Shown here: piece after piece, positions 1-5,984 of the stretch
How the letters are laid out: each line of letters starts with the position of its first letter
Position numbering within the stretch: the first letter of the stretch is position 1
Source of the DNA: Natrialbaceae archaeon B1-Br10_E2g27
GTDB lineage: Archaea > Halobacteriota > Halobacteria > Halobacteriales > Natrialbaceae
Direction of reading: 5' to 3'
Assembly: GCA_001563885.1 (NCBI GenBank)
Contig: LKMM01000034.1
Span: forward strand, 1-13,230
Length of the DNA stretch: 13,230 bases
Made by a program: the position numbers and the translations under genes
Notes under the pieces: generated by a model
Database searches by the model: none
Seen by the model: only the letters and a program-made list of their open reading frames with translations
What the model was told of the DNA's origin: nothing

Positions 1-4
1 AGTC

Positions 5-29
5 CCGCGACGAGCGCTGCGAGTCGCGG
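5..29 (+). terminator. Possible hairpin terminator of a gene left of the window
   Basis: CCGCGAC (5-11) and GTCGCGG (23-29) form a perfect 7-bp inverted repeat around an 11-base loop. TTTT follows at 32-35. A GC stem followed by a short T run is compatible with the end of a plus-strand gene lying off the left edge, but that gene cannot be seen and the T run is short. No coding region is supported between here and base 182. Confidence 0.25.
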
Positions 30-182
30 CCTTTTCCATCGACGGTTTTGCGCGAGGGTGAACGGAGTGAACCCGACGCGGAAAAGGGTCGGATTGGGAC
101 GTTCGTCTTCGAGCAGTAGTCCCGCGAGCAGGCGGACACTGCCGATCAGTGGCTACTATACGGAGGTGTCCAGTGGACTACA

Positions 183-602
183 TCATCCGGGGGGTCGGAG
201 CCAATCGGTTCCGGCGGCCCACAAAACGACAGCGTTGAGCGCCATCGGAATCAGCTTCGTGGCTCCGAAAAAGCCTGCCATCAGTACGAGCGACAGGACA
301 GCTCCGCTTCCGGCCAGTATCCTCCACCAGCCAAACGGGATCCAGAGTTCTACCACCGAAAGTGCAGCACAAAAAAGGAGGGTTCCAGCGGTCATTGCGA
401 GGAACAGTCCGATAAGTGGTAACTCACCCGACACGGTAAGCTGACCAAATAGCCCACTGTCGCGTTCACTCCACGGCCAGACCCATCTCAAAAGGCCACC
501 AAACTCTTGTTGAGCCGCGCTATCCAGCGGAACCAGATACGAAGCCGCAAAATGGGCCTGGAGTATCAGCAGCGCTGAAAACAGCCAGTTTACTACCGTC
601 AT
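183..602 (-). CDS. Small multi-pass membrane protein, function unknown
   Basis: Not recognised as a named family. The 139-residue product is strongly hydrophobic with about four membrane segments: roughly residues 4-24, 58-82, 92-113 and 114-132. A polar, Trp-rich loop lies between the first two (around residues 27-55). There is no signal peptide cleavage site, cofactor motif or catalytic signature. The start at 602 is chosen because the first membrane helix begins almost immediately after it. A weak AT element (complement of 626-634) sits about 27 bases upstream and could serve a leaderless transcript. The gene diverges from the universal stress gene and shares a 101-base intergenic region with it. 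That arrangement permits co-regulation, but nothing in the protein shows a stress role. It is likely real because of its coherent membrane topology. Confidence 0.65.
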   Translation of the reverse strand: MTVVNWLFSALLILQAHFAASYLVPLDSAAQQEFGGLLRWVWPWSERDSGLFGQLTVSGELPLIGLFLAMTAGTLLFCAALSVVELWIPFGWWRILAGSGAVLSLVLMAGFFGATKLIPMALNAVVLWAAGTDWLRPPG

Positions 603-674
603 GCTGTCCGTATCCTATCCAGTGACAAAAATCTCCCCGGCTGTTTGGCTGATCAGGGTTGCTCCGCGGGACGA

Positions 675-682
675 TTTATTTA
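675..682 (+). promoter_or_regulatory. TATA box of the universal stress gene
   Basis: TTTATTTA is centred about 26 bases before the ATG at 704, the spacing expected for a leaderless haloarchaeal transcript. It supports the ATG at 704 as the start. Confidence 0.65.
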
Positions 683-703
683 TGCGTGTGATCAACAGGC
701 TGT

Positions 704-1120
704 ATGAACGTCCTCGTTGCCTACGACGAATCGGCACCGGCACAGCAGGCTGTCAAATACGCCTTCGAGACCTACCCCGACAGCGAGATCATCCTGTTGC
801 GAGTCATCGAGGCCGCAGACGGCTACACCGACGCGGGGATCAACCTGGCTCGAGACGCACTCACCGAGCGCAAAGAGCAGGCCTCCGAAGAGCTGCTCGA
901 GGAGGTCAAAGCCCTCGCCGGGTCTGAGGACGTCGACTTTCGGACGGAGGTTGCGGTCGGAAAGCCGGCGCGTGAAGTCGTCGCGTACGCCGAAGAACAC
1001 GCTGTCGATCACGTGATCGTCGGCAACCACGGCCGGGAGGGCGTCTCGAGGGTGTTACTCGGGAGCGTGGCCGAACGGATCGTTCGACGTGCGCCCGTGC
1101 CGGTGACGGTCGTTCGGTAA
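704..1120 (+). CDS. Universal stress protein (UspA family)
   Basis: A 138-residue single-domain Usp protein, the usual length for the family. It opens with the Usp beta strand MNVLVAYDES, where an Asp contacts adenine in ATP-binding members. It carries the nucleotide-binding pattern G-x2-G-x9-G-S near the C-terminus (G107, G110, G120, S121), followed by the terminal strand PVPVTVV. The complete motif places it with the ATP-binding Usp subgroup rather than the non-binding UspA type. Such proteins are cytosolic homodimers with protective or signalling roles under stress; the specific role here is unknown. The gene is monocistronic, with its own TATA box, and converges on the dehydrogenase gene 34 bases downstream. 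Confidence 0.93.
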   Translation: MNVLVAYDESAPAQQAVKYAFETYPDSEIILLRVIEAADGYTDAGINLARDALTERKEQASEELLEEVKALAGSEDVDFRTEVAVGKPAREVVAYAEEHAVDHVIVGNHGREGVSRVLLGSVAERIVRRAPVPVTVVR

Positions 1121-1125
1121 ACGCT

Positions 1126-1145
1126 GGTCGGGGTCTGAGCCGACC
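1126..1145. terminator. Possible bidirectional hairpin between convergent genes
   Basis: GGTCGG (1126-1131) pairs with CCGACC (1140-1145) across an 8-base loop in the 34-base gap between the convergent stress-protein and dehydrogenase genes. Position and symmetry suit a shared terminator. There is no T tract on either side, so termination by this element is only a guess. Confidence 0.3.
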
Positions 1146-1154
1146 GCGGCGTGA

Positions 1155-1928
1155 CTACTGGGTGTTCGTCATCCCACCGTCGACGACCAGCGACTCGCCG
1201 TTGACGTACGAGGATCGGTCGCTGGCCAGATACACCGCCGCGTCGGCGATGTCTTCTGGCTGGCCGGCCCGTCGGGAGGGGATCGCCTCGAGGAAGTCGC
1301 CTTCAGCTTCTGTCCCCATGATAGGAAAGTCGTCGGTCGTCATTTTCGTCTCGATCAACCCAGGATGGATGGCGTTGACCCGAATGCCCTCGGGGCCGAG
1401 TCTGGCGGCCATCCCGTAGGTCATGAGTTTGATTGCGCCTTTGGTCCCACAGTAGGTGATGAACTCGCTCGAGCCCTCGAGGCCGGCGACCGACGAGAGG
1501 TTGATAATCGAGCCGCCGCCGGCGTCGACCATCCGTTTGGCCGCAGCCTGCGCGCCGAAGTAGACGCCTTTGACGTTTACCGCCATCATGTGGTCGAAAT
1601 CGGATTCCTCGACCTCGAGAAAGGCCTCACCGCGGAAGATGCCGGCGTTGTTTACCATGACGCTCACGCCGCCGAAAGCCTCAGCTGCCTCGATGGCTGC
1701 CTCGAGGTCTGTGGGTTGGCTAACGTCACACTCGACGAACGTTGCCTCGGCGTCGGTTTCGGCTTCGATCAGTTCGTGTGTTGGCTCGCCGCCCTCGCGT
1801 GGGTCCTCCTGAATGTCCGCGACGACGATATCGGCTCCCTCGGCGGCGAACTCGCGGGCGATTGCCCGTCCCAGCCCACTCGAGGCACCTGTCAGTACTG
1901 CCACGTCGTCGGTGAGTAGTTGATCCAT
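1155..1928 (-). CDS. Short-chain dehydrogenase/reductase (SDR, classical type)
   Basis: A 257-residue classical SDR, the normal family length. The Rossmann motif TGASSGLG spans residues 13-20. An Asp (D38) at the end of the second strand favours NAD over NADP. NNAG lies at 93-96. The catalytic tetrad is N118, S146, Y159 and K163 (YCGTK). The C-terminal half has the usual PG and NGESLVVDGG motifs. The substrate cannot be read from sequence; members are variously annotated as 3-oxoacyl-ACP reductases, glucose dehydrogenases or sugar/alcohol dehydrogenases. The frame stays open far upstream, and an ATG also exists at 1946. A TATA element centred near 1959 would start transcription near 1930-1934, downstream of 1946, so the ATG at 1928 is chosen. 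The gene appears monocistronic. Confidence 0.93.
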   Translation of the reverse strand: MDQLLTDDVAVLTGASSGLGRAIAREFAAEGADIVVADIQEDPREGGEPTHELIEAETDAEATFVECDVSQPTDLEAAIEAAEAFGGVSVMVNNAGIFRGEAFLEVEESDFDHMMAVNVKGVYFGAQAAAKRMVDAGGGSIINLSSVAGLEGSSEFITYCGTKGAIKLMTYGMAARLGPEGIRVNAIHPGLIETKMTTDDFPIMGTEAEGDFLEAIPSRRAGQPEDIADAAVYLASDRSSYVNGESLVVDGGMTNTQ

Positions 1929-1954
1929 CTGTGACTTTCTGGTCATTACCACCG

Positions 1955-1962
1955 GATAAAAA
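1955..1962 (-). promoter_or_regulatory. TATA box of the SDR gene; decides the start codon
   Basis: On the minus strand this reads TTTTTATC, centred about 31 bases before the ATG at 1928 but only about 13 before the alternative ATG at 1946. Transcription from it would exclude the upstream ATG. Confidence 0.55.
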
Positions 1963-1992
1963 GGGCGGTCCCGGGTGGATACTTGAGGGCGG

Positions 1993-2484
1993 TTACTCCG
2001 AGAGAACGTCGCCGACCTGGCCGGCTGGCTGGTACTCACACCGATAGGTCGCCATTTCGGGTGTCGCCTCGAAGACGAGGGTTTCGGTTTCGCCGACCAC
2101 GTCGGTTCCGTCGGTGGCGTACTCGTCGACGACCTCTTCGTCGTCGTTCCAAAACGCGATGCTGTGATGGACGCCGTCTTTGTTCTCCCAGGTAAATTCG
2201 TACTCACGACCCTCGAAGAGCACGAGTGTGGGGTTTTCAACGCGGTCGATCGGGTCGGGCGAGACGCCGACCCAGCCGCCAACATAGCCGTCGAGGACGA
2301 GCGTATCGACGTCGCGCCAGACGTCGGGGTCGGTGTCACCCTCAAGCGATGTAGCGGCGTCGACGACGGGTTCGGGTTCTTGGTCGTCCTCGTCGCTGTC
2401 GAGACAACCCACGAGGGTTCCGCCAAAGAGGGCGGCCGTCGTGCCGGCGAAAAATGCCCGCCGTCCCGGATTGCTCCCGTTCAT
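1993..2484 (-). CDS. Tat-exported cupredoxin-like lipoprotein with a degenerate copper site
   Basis: A 163-residue plastocyanin/halocyanin-like protein. The N-terminus has a twin-arginine motif (R8-R9), a short hydrophobic stretch and a lipobox LVGC with the modifiable Cys at 27. It should therefore fold in the cytoplasm, be exported by Tat, and be anchored by lipid outside the membrane. A flexible acidic linker follows (about 29-55), then the cupredoxin domain. H107 in the VHHSI segment matches the first copper ligand. In the C-terminal loop the family pattern is C-x2-H-x3-M; here it is C149-x2-Q152-x3-Q156. The Cys is kept, but the second His and the axial Met are both Gln (CAG codons). Electron-transfer function is therefore doubtful. 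It has its own TATA box and lies 68 bases after the hydrolase gene. Confidence 0.85.
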   Translation of the reverse strand: MNGSNPGRRAFFAGTTAALFGGTLVGCLDSDEDDQEPEPVVDAATSLEGDTDPDVWRDVDTLVLDGYVGGWVGVSPDPIDRVENPTLVLFEGREYEFTWENKDGVHHSIAFWNDDEEVVDEYATDGTDVVGETETLVFEATPEMATYRCEYQPAGQVGDVLSE

Positions 2485-2509
2485 CGCGTCCGTCTACGTT
2501 GGGCTGTCG

Positions 2510-2518
2510 CATAAAAAA
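2510..2518 (-). promoter_or_regulatory. TATA box of the cupredoxin-like gene
   Basis: The minus strand reads TTTTTTATG, centred about 30 bases before the ATG at 2484, in the 68-base gap after the hydrolase gene. It suggests the lipoprotein gene can be transcribed on its own, although read-through from the upstream operon is possible. Confidence 0.55.
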
Positions 2519-2552
2519 CCTCCTCCGTTTGCAACGGCTTCGAGTCCCGAAA

Positions 2553-3218
2553 TCAGTCGATCAACCCGGCAACCATCTCGCTGACGAACGCAACCTCGTC
2601 TTCGTTGATCGTGTGGCCCATGCCGTCGTAGATTCGGGTGGTGACGTCGGCCTCGAGCGCAGAGAGGACGTCGGCGGTGTCGTGGACTCGCTGTTCTGGA
2701 ATGTGTGGATCGACGTTACTGCAGCCGAGGAAGGCGGGTGTGTCCTCGAGGCTCCCCTCGACGGCGGTGTAGTCGTCGGGATCGATGGTTTCGCCGATGA
2801 GACCGCCGCTGAAGGCGGCGAGGCCGCCGTACCGTCGAGGATTTCGGGCGACGAACTCGCTTGCGAGACAGGCACCCTGTGAGAAGCCGCCGACGAGGAC
2901 GTGTTCGGTCGGGATGCCGGCGGCGGTTGCCGTCTCGAGTGCGTCGGCGACGGCCTGCAGTCCAGACGTGCGGCCGGGCTCGTTGTGCTCGACAGGTGCG
3001 AGAAACGAGTTCGGATACCAGGTGTTGCGTGCAGCCTGTGGTGCGAGGAGAGCAACGCCGTCGGTCGCGAGTTGGCTGCCCAACTGGATGATACTCTGGG
3101 CGGTCGCACCGCGGCCGTGGACGAGGACGAGGGCGGCGTCGGCCGACTCGAGGTCGGTTCCGGCTGTCACAAGCGGCTGTCCCTGATGTGGCCCGTCCTG
3201 ACGTGTACTTTCGCCCAT
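2553..3218 (-). CDS. Phospholipase/carboxylesterase-type alpha/beta hydrolase
   Basis: A 221-residue alpha/beta hydrolase of the small carboxylesterase group (COG0400-like), close to family length. The oxyanion-side motif LVHGRG lies at 32-37, the nucleophile elbow GFSQG at 111-115 (Ser113), the acid is Asp170 in the VDPHIP segment, and the His is H202 in GMGH. No signal peptide is visible, so it is cytosolic. It probably cleaves esters or thioesters; the natural substrate is unknown. It is the third gene of a minus-strand operon, and its ATG shares one base with the stop of the VOC gene (TAATG), so translation is likely coupled. In Bacillus, a related hydrolase (MhqD) is encoded with VOC dioxygenases for quinone detoxification; a similar job is possible here but inferred only from neighbourhood. 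Confidence 0.9.
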   Translation of the reverse strand: MGESTRQDGPHQGQPLVTAGTDLESADAALVLVHGRGATAQSIIQLGSQLATDGVALLAPQAARNTWYPNSFLAPVEHNEPGRTSGLQAVADALETATAAGIPTEHVLVGGFSQGACLASEFVARNPRRYGGLAAFSGGLIGETIDPDDYTAVEGSLEDTPAFLGCSNVDPHIPEQRVHDTADVLSALEADVTTRIYDGMGHTINEDEVAFVSEMVAGLID

Positions 3219-3829
3219 TAGAGCCCACCCACACCGGTATCAGCGTCGGGCAGGTCGTGTTCGACGAGTTCGAGGCCGAGGGCGTCGATTGCCCCACGGA
3301 GGTGTTCGTCTTTGGCGTAGTCGGCCCCGTCGGCTTCCCGGAGCTGCTGGGCTTTTGCCAGCACCTCGCCGCGGCGGTCGTCGGGAATGTCGTATTTGTC
3401 GGTCGAGAGTTCGATCACCAGCCCGTTGTTGTCGTGGGTGTAAATCGAGTGGAAGACGCCTCGGTCGAAGACGTTGTAGTTGCGGCCGTCGTCCTCGAGT
3501 GCGCGCATGGTGTCTTCGTACTCGTCGGGAGCGACGCTGAAACAGAGGTGGTGGACGGCACCGACGCCACCGCGCTGGCCGCGGGCGGAGGGGCGGTCGC
3601 CGACGAAGACGGTGAGGATGCGTCCGTCACCAGTGTCGAAAAACAGGTGGGTCTGGGACGGATCATCGAGATTCGGCTGGCGAAGCACGAGGGCCATTCC
3701 AAGGAGGTCGCGGTAAAAGGCGATGGTGTCCTCGGCGTTGCTTCCCCAGATGGTAACGTGATCGGTGCCGGTGGTGTGGACGGGACTGTCGGGCAGGTCT
3801 GGTGTGACTGGTGGTGGTGAATCGGGCAT
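3218..3829 (-). CDS. VOC-superfamily (glyoxalase/extradiol dioxygenase fold) protein
   Basis: A 203-residue protein with one vicinal-oxygen-chelate unit of two beta-alpha-beta-beta-beta modules. The first module begins at TDHVTIW with H24 and continues into the FYRDLLGM helix typical of the fold. The second begins at VHHLCFS with H94, and E140 lies in the GLVIEL strand. H24, H94 and E140 are the expected metal ligands of a 2-His-1-Glu site. The last 55 or so residues are a charged helical tail outside the core. Bacterial MhqO/MhqE-type dioxygenases have two such units at about 310 residues, so this is a half-length relative. The reaction is unknown: dioxygenase, lyase and thiol transferase are all possible. 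It lies 27 bases after the FAD oxidoreductase gene and overlaps the hydrolase by one base. Confidence 0.88.
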   Translation of the reverse strand: MPDSPPPVTPDLPDSPVHTTGTDHVTIWGSNAEDTIAFYRDLLGMALVLRQPNLDDPSQTHLFFDTGDGRILTVFVGDRPSARGQRGGVGAVHHLCFSVAPDEYEDTMRALEDDGRNYNVFDRGVFHSIYTHDNNGLVIELSTDKYDIPDDRRGEVLAKAQQLREADGADYAKDEHLRGAIDALGLELVEHDLPDADTGVGGL

Positions 3830-3856
3830 GGAATGAAAGCTGGAGCTTGTGGCTGG

Positions 3857-4471
3857 TTATTCTGCGAGCTGTTCGCCAAAGAGTCGCGCGGCATCTGCGG
3901 GGACGTCGAAGTCGTGGTAGTACTCTCCACGGACGGTAGAGAGGATATTGAGCGCGGCGGCGGCACCGTCGCCGACGGCGATGGCAGCCTGCCACTCCTC
4001 GGGGCGGACCATCGCGCCGGTGGCGTAGACGCCGTCGACGCTCGTCTCCATATCGACGCCGACGTCGACGACGTCCTCGTCGGTAAACGCACACTCGAGG
4101 TCTTCGGCTATGTCACGGTTTGCACCCGTCGCGAGGATGACGTAGTCGGCCTCGTAGCTGCCCGCGTCGGTCTCGACGGTAAACTCATGGTCGCCGGGTT
4201 CGACGGCGGTTACTTCTTCGCCCTGTCGGCGGTCGACACCGAAGTCATCGACCTGCTGGCGGGCGGTCGCCATGAACTCAGAGCCACCGACCGAGCCGAT
4301 CCCGAGGTAGTTGAACAGGTGGGCTTTGTGCATCCAGGTCGAATCGGTGTCGAAGACCGTTGTCTCGAGGCCGTTCTTTTTCGTAAAGAGGGCTGCGCTC
4401 AGGCCGGCGGGGCCGCCGCCGACGACAATTACTGACGTGTCTTTCTGTGTTTCGTCGTCGTGATCGCTCAT
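3857..4471 (-). CDS. Compact thioredoxin-reductase-like FAD oxidoreductase without an NAD(P)H domain
   Basis: A 204-residue flavoprotein resembling thioredoxin reductase at both ends but about one third shorter. The FAD dinucleotide motif GGGPAG lies at 18-23, the second FAD contact ATGA at 114-117, and the C-terminal FAD segment GVYATGA plus the AIAVGDGAAAA helix at about 147-173. In ordinary thioredoxin reductases the ATG strand is followed by a domain of roughly 120 residues with a second GxGxxA motif and a redox CxxC; here the chain goes almost directly to the closing FAD segment. There is a single Cys (127). The enzyme therefore cannot act as a classical thioredoxin reductase and may use another electron donor. 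It is the first gene of the operon, with a TATA box 28 bases before its ATG. Confidence 0.88.
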   Translation of the reverse strand: MSDHDDETQKDTSVIVVGGGPAGLSAALFTKKNGLETTVFDTDSTWMHKAHLFNYLGIGSVGGSEFMATARQQVDDFGVDRRQGEEVTAVEPGDHEFTVETDAGSYEADYVILATGANRDIAEDLECAFTDEDVVDVGVDMETSVDGVYATGAMVRPEEWQAAIAVGDGAAAALNILSTVRGEYYHDFDVPADAARLFGEQLAE

Positions 4472-4495
4472 AGGGTGTCATTTTGTTACCGCAGA

Positions 4496-4504
4496 GATAT
4501 GAAT
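4496..4504 (-). promoter_or_regulatory. TATA box of the FAD oxidoreductase-VOC-hydrolase operon
   Basis: The minus strand reads ATTCATATC, centred about 28 bases before the ATG at 4471, consistent with a leaderless operon mRNA. Confidence 0.5.
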
Positions 4505-4529
4505 CGCCCAGCAACACTGGGACAACTAC

Positions 4530-4545
4530 GTGACATCGATGTTAC
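4530..4545. promoter_or_regulatory. Palindrome in a divergent promoter region, possible operator
   Basis: GTGACATCGATGTTAC is symmetric at 14 of 16 positions, with a perfect 10-bp core ACATCGATGT. It lies about 34 bases upstream of the minus-strand operon's TATA box and about 60-70 bases upstream of the TATA box of the winged-helix gene. It could bind a regulator of either gene; no regulator can be assigned from the sequence. Confidence 0.35.
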
Positions 4546-4602
4546 CGGCGCTGTCGATCGATGGTGCACTCGAGACCGATCGTCGTTGCCGTCGGAAAGA
4601 CC

Positions 4603-4609
4603 TATTTAG
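4603..4609 (+). promoter_or_regulatory. TATA box of the membrane winged-helix gene; decides the start codon
   Basis: TATTTAG is centred about 26 bases before the ATG at 4632. The upstream in-frame ATG at 4530 would lie before the transcription start and would put 34 charged residues ahead of the signal peptide, so 4632 is preferred. Confidence 0.6.
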
Positions 4610-4631
4610 TCGGGTACGACATGTCCACGTA

Positions 4632-5735
4632 ATGGAGGCGAGGGGGCTATCCTCCCTGGTGTTGGTGCTCGTAGTGTGTGGCTGTCTCGGCCTGTTCGTT
4701 CCGTCCGTCTCCGCTGTGGGGCCAGAGACGGGGACAGCGAGCGTTCAAACACAGCCCGAAGAGCGTACGCAACTCGAGGCGGCCGACGAGGTACACGTCG
4801 AGGCGTTCATCCATAGTAACGGCTCGGCGACGTTTACGGTCGATTACCGGTTCGAAAACACGAGCTCCGAATCGTGGGTCACACTGGCCGAGGATGTCGA
4901 GACACATCCGGAGGCGTACGCGGCCAACGAGAGCGACGACTGGACGGAAGTCCTCGAGGAGGGCGAAGATCACACCGACCGGGAGATGGAGTTGTCGAAC
5001 ATGTCGGTGACGACGGACACGAGTTCGACGCCGCGGGATATGGGTCACGTCGAGTTTACGTTCGTGTGGTCGTCCTTTGCGGACGTCGAACTGAATCGGA
5101 TCGAAGCCGGCGATGCGCTGGTCGGTTTTACGCTCGTCGACGACACCACGTTGCAGTTTTTGTGGCCCGAGGAATACAGCGTTCGCGAGGTCGAACCTGC
5201 ACCCGATACGCCGCCGGAGGACTCTGTTCTCTGGTCTGGTGACGAAGTCGAGTTCGCCGACGACCAGCCCTCGGTCATCCTGATCGAAAACGGTGAGACG
5301 ACGACCACCGTGGTCGACAGCGAGGAGGGGCCGACGATGCCGTGGCTCGTCGTGGCGATTGCCTTTGCCGTCCTTGCGGGTGCAGGAGCGGCCGGCTGGT
5401 GGTTTAAACGCGCTGAACGTCTCCCAGGTGACCAGCAGCCTCCGGAGTCGGCAGCCGGCTCACACCCACCTGAGTCGAGTGCAGAGCCGATGGCCTCGGC
5501 GGCCGAACAGGGGCCGCCACCGGAACTGCTGAGCAACGAAGAACGCGTTCTCCAGTTACTTTCCGAACGTGGTGGGCGGATCAAACAACAGGAAGTCGTC
5601 AGCGAACTCGAGTGGACCGAAGCCAAAACCAGCCAGGTGGTGACGAGTCTTCGCGAGGATGACGAAATCGACGTGTTCCGAATCGGTCGGGAAAACGTTC
5701 TTTCGCTTCCTGATGCGGGAGACGACGCCCAATAG
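4632..5735 (+). CDS. Membrane-anchored winged-helix regulator (COG2512-like)
   Basis: A 367-residue protein from the ATG at 4632. A Sec-type signal sequence covers about residues 1-29. An extracytoplasmic domain of about 200 residues follows, with beta-rich character (VHVEAFIHSNGSATFTV and following strands). A single membrane helix spans about 237-258, ended by K259-R260. Next comes a Pro/Ser/Glu-rich linker, then a cytoplasmic winged-helix domain from about residue 298 to 360 (ERVLQLLSERGG, then a recognition-helix segment near TEAKTSQVVTSLRE). The layout of external sensor, one helix and internal DNA-binding domain is that of archaeal membrane-associated transcriptional regulators. The external ligand and DNA targets are unknown. 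The gene diverges from the FAD oxidoreductase operon, which makes that operon an obvious but unproven target. Confidence 0.87.
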   Translation: MEARGLSSLVLVLVVCGCLGLFVPSVSAVGPETGTASVQTQPEERTQLEAADEVHVEAFIHSNGSATFTVDYRFENTSSESWVTLAEDVETHPEAYAANESDDWTEVLEEGEDHTDREMELSNMSVTTDTSSTPRDMGHVEFTFVWSSFADVELNRIEAGDALVGFTLVDDTTLQFLWPEEYSVREVEPAPDTPPEDSVLWSGDEVEFADDQPSVILIENGETTTTVVDSEEGPTMPWLVVAIAFAVLAGAGAAGWWFKRAERLPGDQQPPESAAGSHPPESSAEPMASAAEQGPPPELLSNEERVLQLLSERGGRIKQQEVVSELEWTEAKTSQVVTSLREDDEIDVFRIGRENVLSLPDAGDDAQ

Positions 5736-5810
5736 GACAGAGTAACCGGTTATCTGTTCCCGTCTCAAGATCCATCAGTCAGCAGACACACTAGCAGCTG
5801 TTTAGCAGGA

Positions 5811-5818
5811 TTTAATAG
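5811..5818 (+). promoter_or_regulatory. TATA-like box of a possible distal argG promoter
   Basis: TTTAATAG is centred about 27-28 bases before the ATG of the 29-codon ORF at 5842, the same leaderless spacing seen at the window's other genes. If used, it would make an RNA starting at the small ORF and either ending near 5945 or continuing into argG with a leader of about 240 bases. Confidence 0.45.
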
Positions 5819-5841
5819 CTGTGGTCGGCAACCAGGTTTGT

Positions 5842-5931
5842 ATGAGCCGTCTCGTCGGCGTTGCGCTCGCCAGTTTCGACAGCGCCAGCGCTGTCCGTTC
5901 GCGGCGACCACGACGGCGGCGGGCCCGTTGA
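5842..5931 (+). CDS. Candidate arginine-rich leader peptide upstream of argG
   Basis: A 29-residue ORF (ATG 5842, TGA 5929-5931). The C-terminal 11 residues read RSRRPRRRRAR, 8 of 11 being Arg; 9 of 29 overall. It directly precedes an arginine biosynthesis gene, has a TATA-like element at leaderless distance, and its Arg codons overlap the 5' arm of a GC hairpin whose loop contains the stop codon. This is the arrangement of an amino-acid leader peptide of a transcription attenuator. Against it: GC-rich haloarchaeal DNA often yields Arg runs by chance, argG has its own closer TATA box, and attenuation by leader peptides is not an established archaeal mechanism as far as I know. Treat as a hypothesis. 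Confidence 0.35.
   Translation: MSRLVGVALASFDSASAVRSRRPRRRRAR
5878..5895 (+). repeat. Perfect 8-bp inverted repeat inside the leader ORF
   Basis: GACAGCGCCAGCGCTGTC has 8-base arms separated by CA. As RNA it would form a stable GC-rich stem covering leader codons 13-18, just before the Arg cluster. It could act as a pause hairpin, or simply be a protein-binding palindrome in DNA. Confidence 0.55.
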
Positions 5932-5947
5932 GCCCGTCTTCTCTTTC
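5918..5947 (+). terminator. Candidate attenuator hairpin at the end of the leader ORF
   Basis: GGCGGGC (5918-5924) pairs with GCCCGTC (5932-5938), seven pairs including one G-U, around a 7-base loop that holds the leader stop codon TGA. A pyrimidine tract TTCTCTTTC follows. It resembles an intrinsic terminator, but the longest T run is only three. It lies 137 bases before the argG start and could cut off RNA from the 5811 promoter. Confidence 0.35.
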
Positions 5948-5984
5948 ACATCATACCGTCGACCGTTCGAATGTTCCACCAAAT

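Noticed and set aside
1..127. Direct repeat AGTCCCGCGA at 1-10 and 118-127, and GTGAAC twice at 57-71.
   Set aside because: Short GC-rich repeats of this kind are common in haloarchaeal intergenic DNA; the copy at base 1 is cut by the window edge, so no repeat element can be defined.
58..444. Plus-strand reading frame across the left end of the window.
   Set aside because: Ser/Pro/Arg-rich shadow translation largely opposite the membrane protein gene, with no motif and only a GTG start.
1155..2426. A 423-residue reading frame extending the dehydrogenase upstream through the cupredoxin gene.
   Set aside because: The extra part is Ser/Thr/Pro/Arg-rich, lies opposite no domain, overlaps a well-supported gene in another frame, and precedes the TATA box at 1955-1962. 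The SDR fold begins right after the ATG at 1928.
4530..4631. A 34-residue N-terminal extension of the winged-helix protein from the ATG at 4530.
   Set aside because: It would place charged residues before a clear signal sequence and begins upstream of the TATA box at 4603-4609.
5743..5752. Perfect palindrome TAACCGGTTA after the winged-helix gene as a terminator.
   Set aside because: The stem would be too short with no room for a loop, and no T tract follows; kept only as part of the intergenic description.
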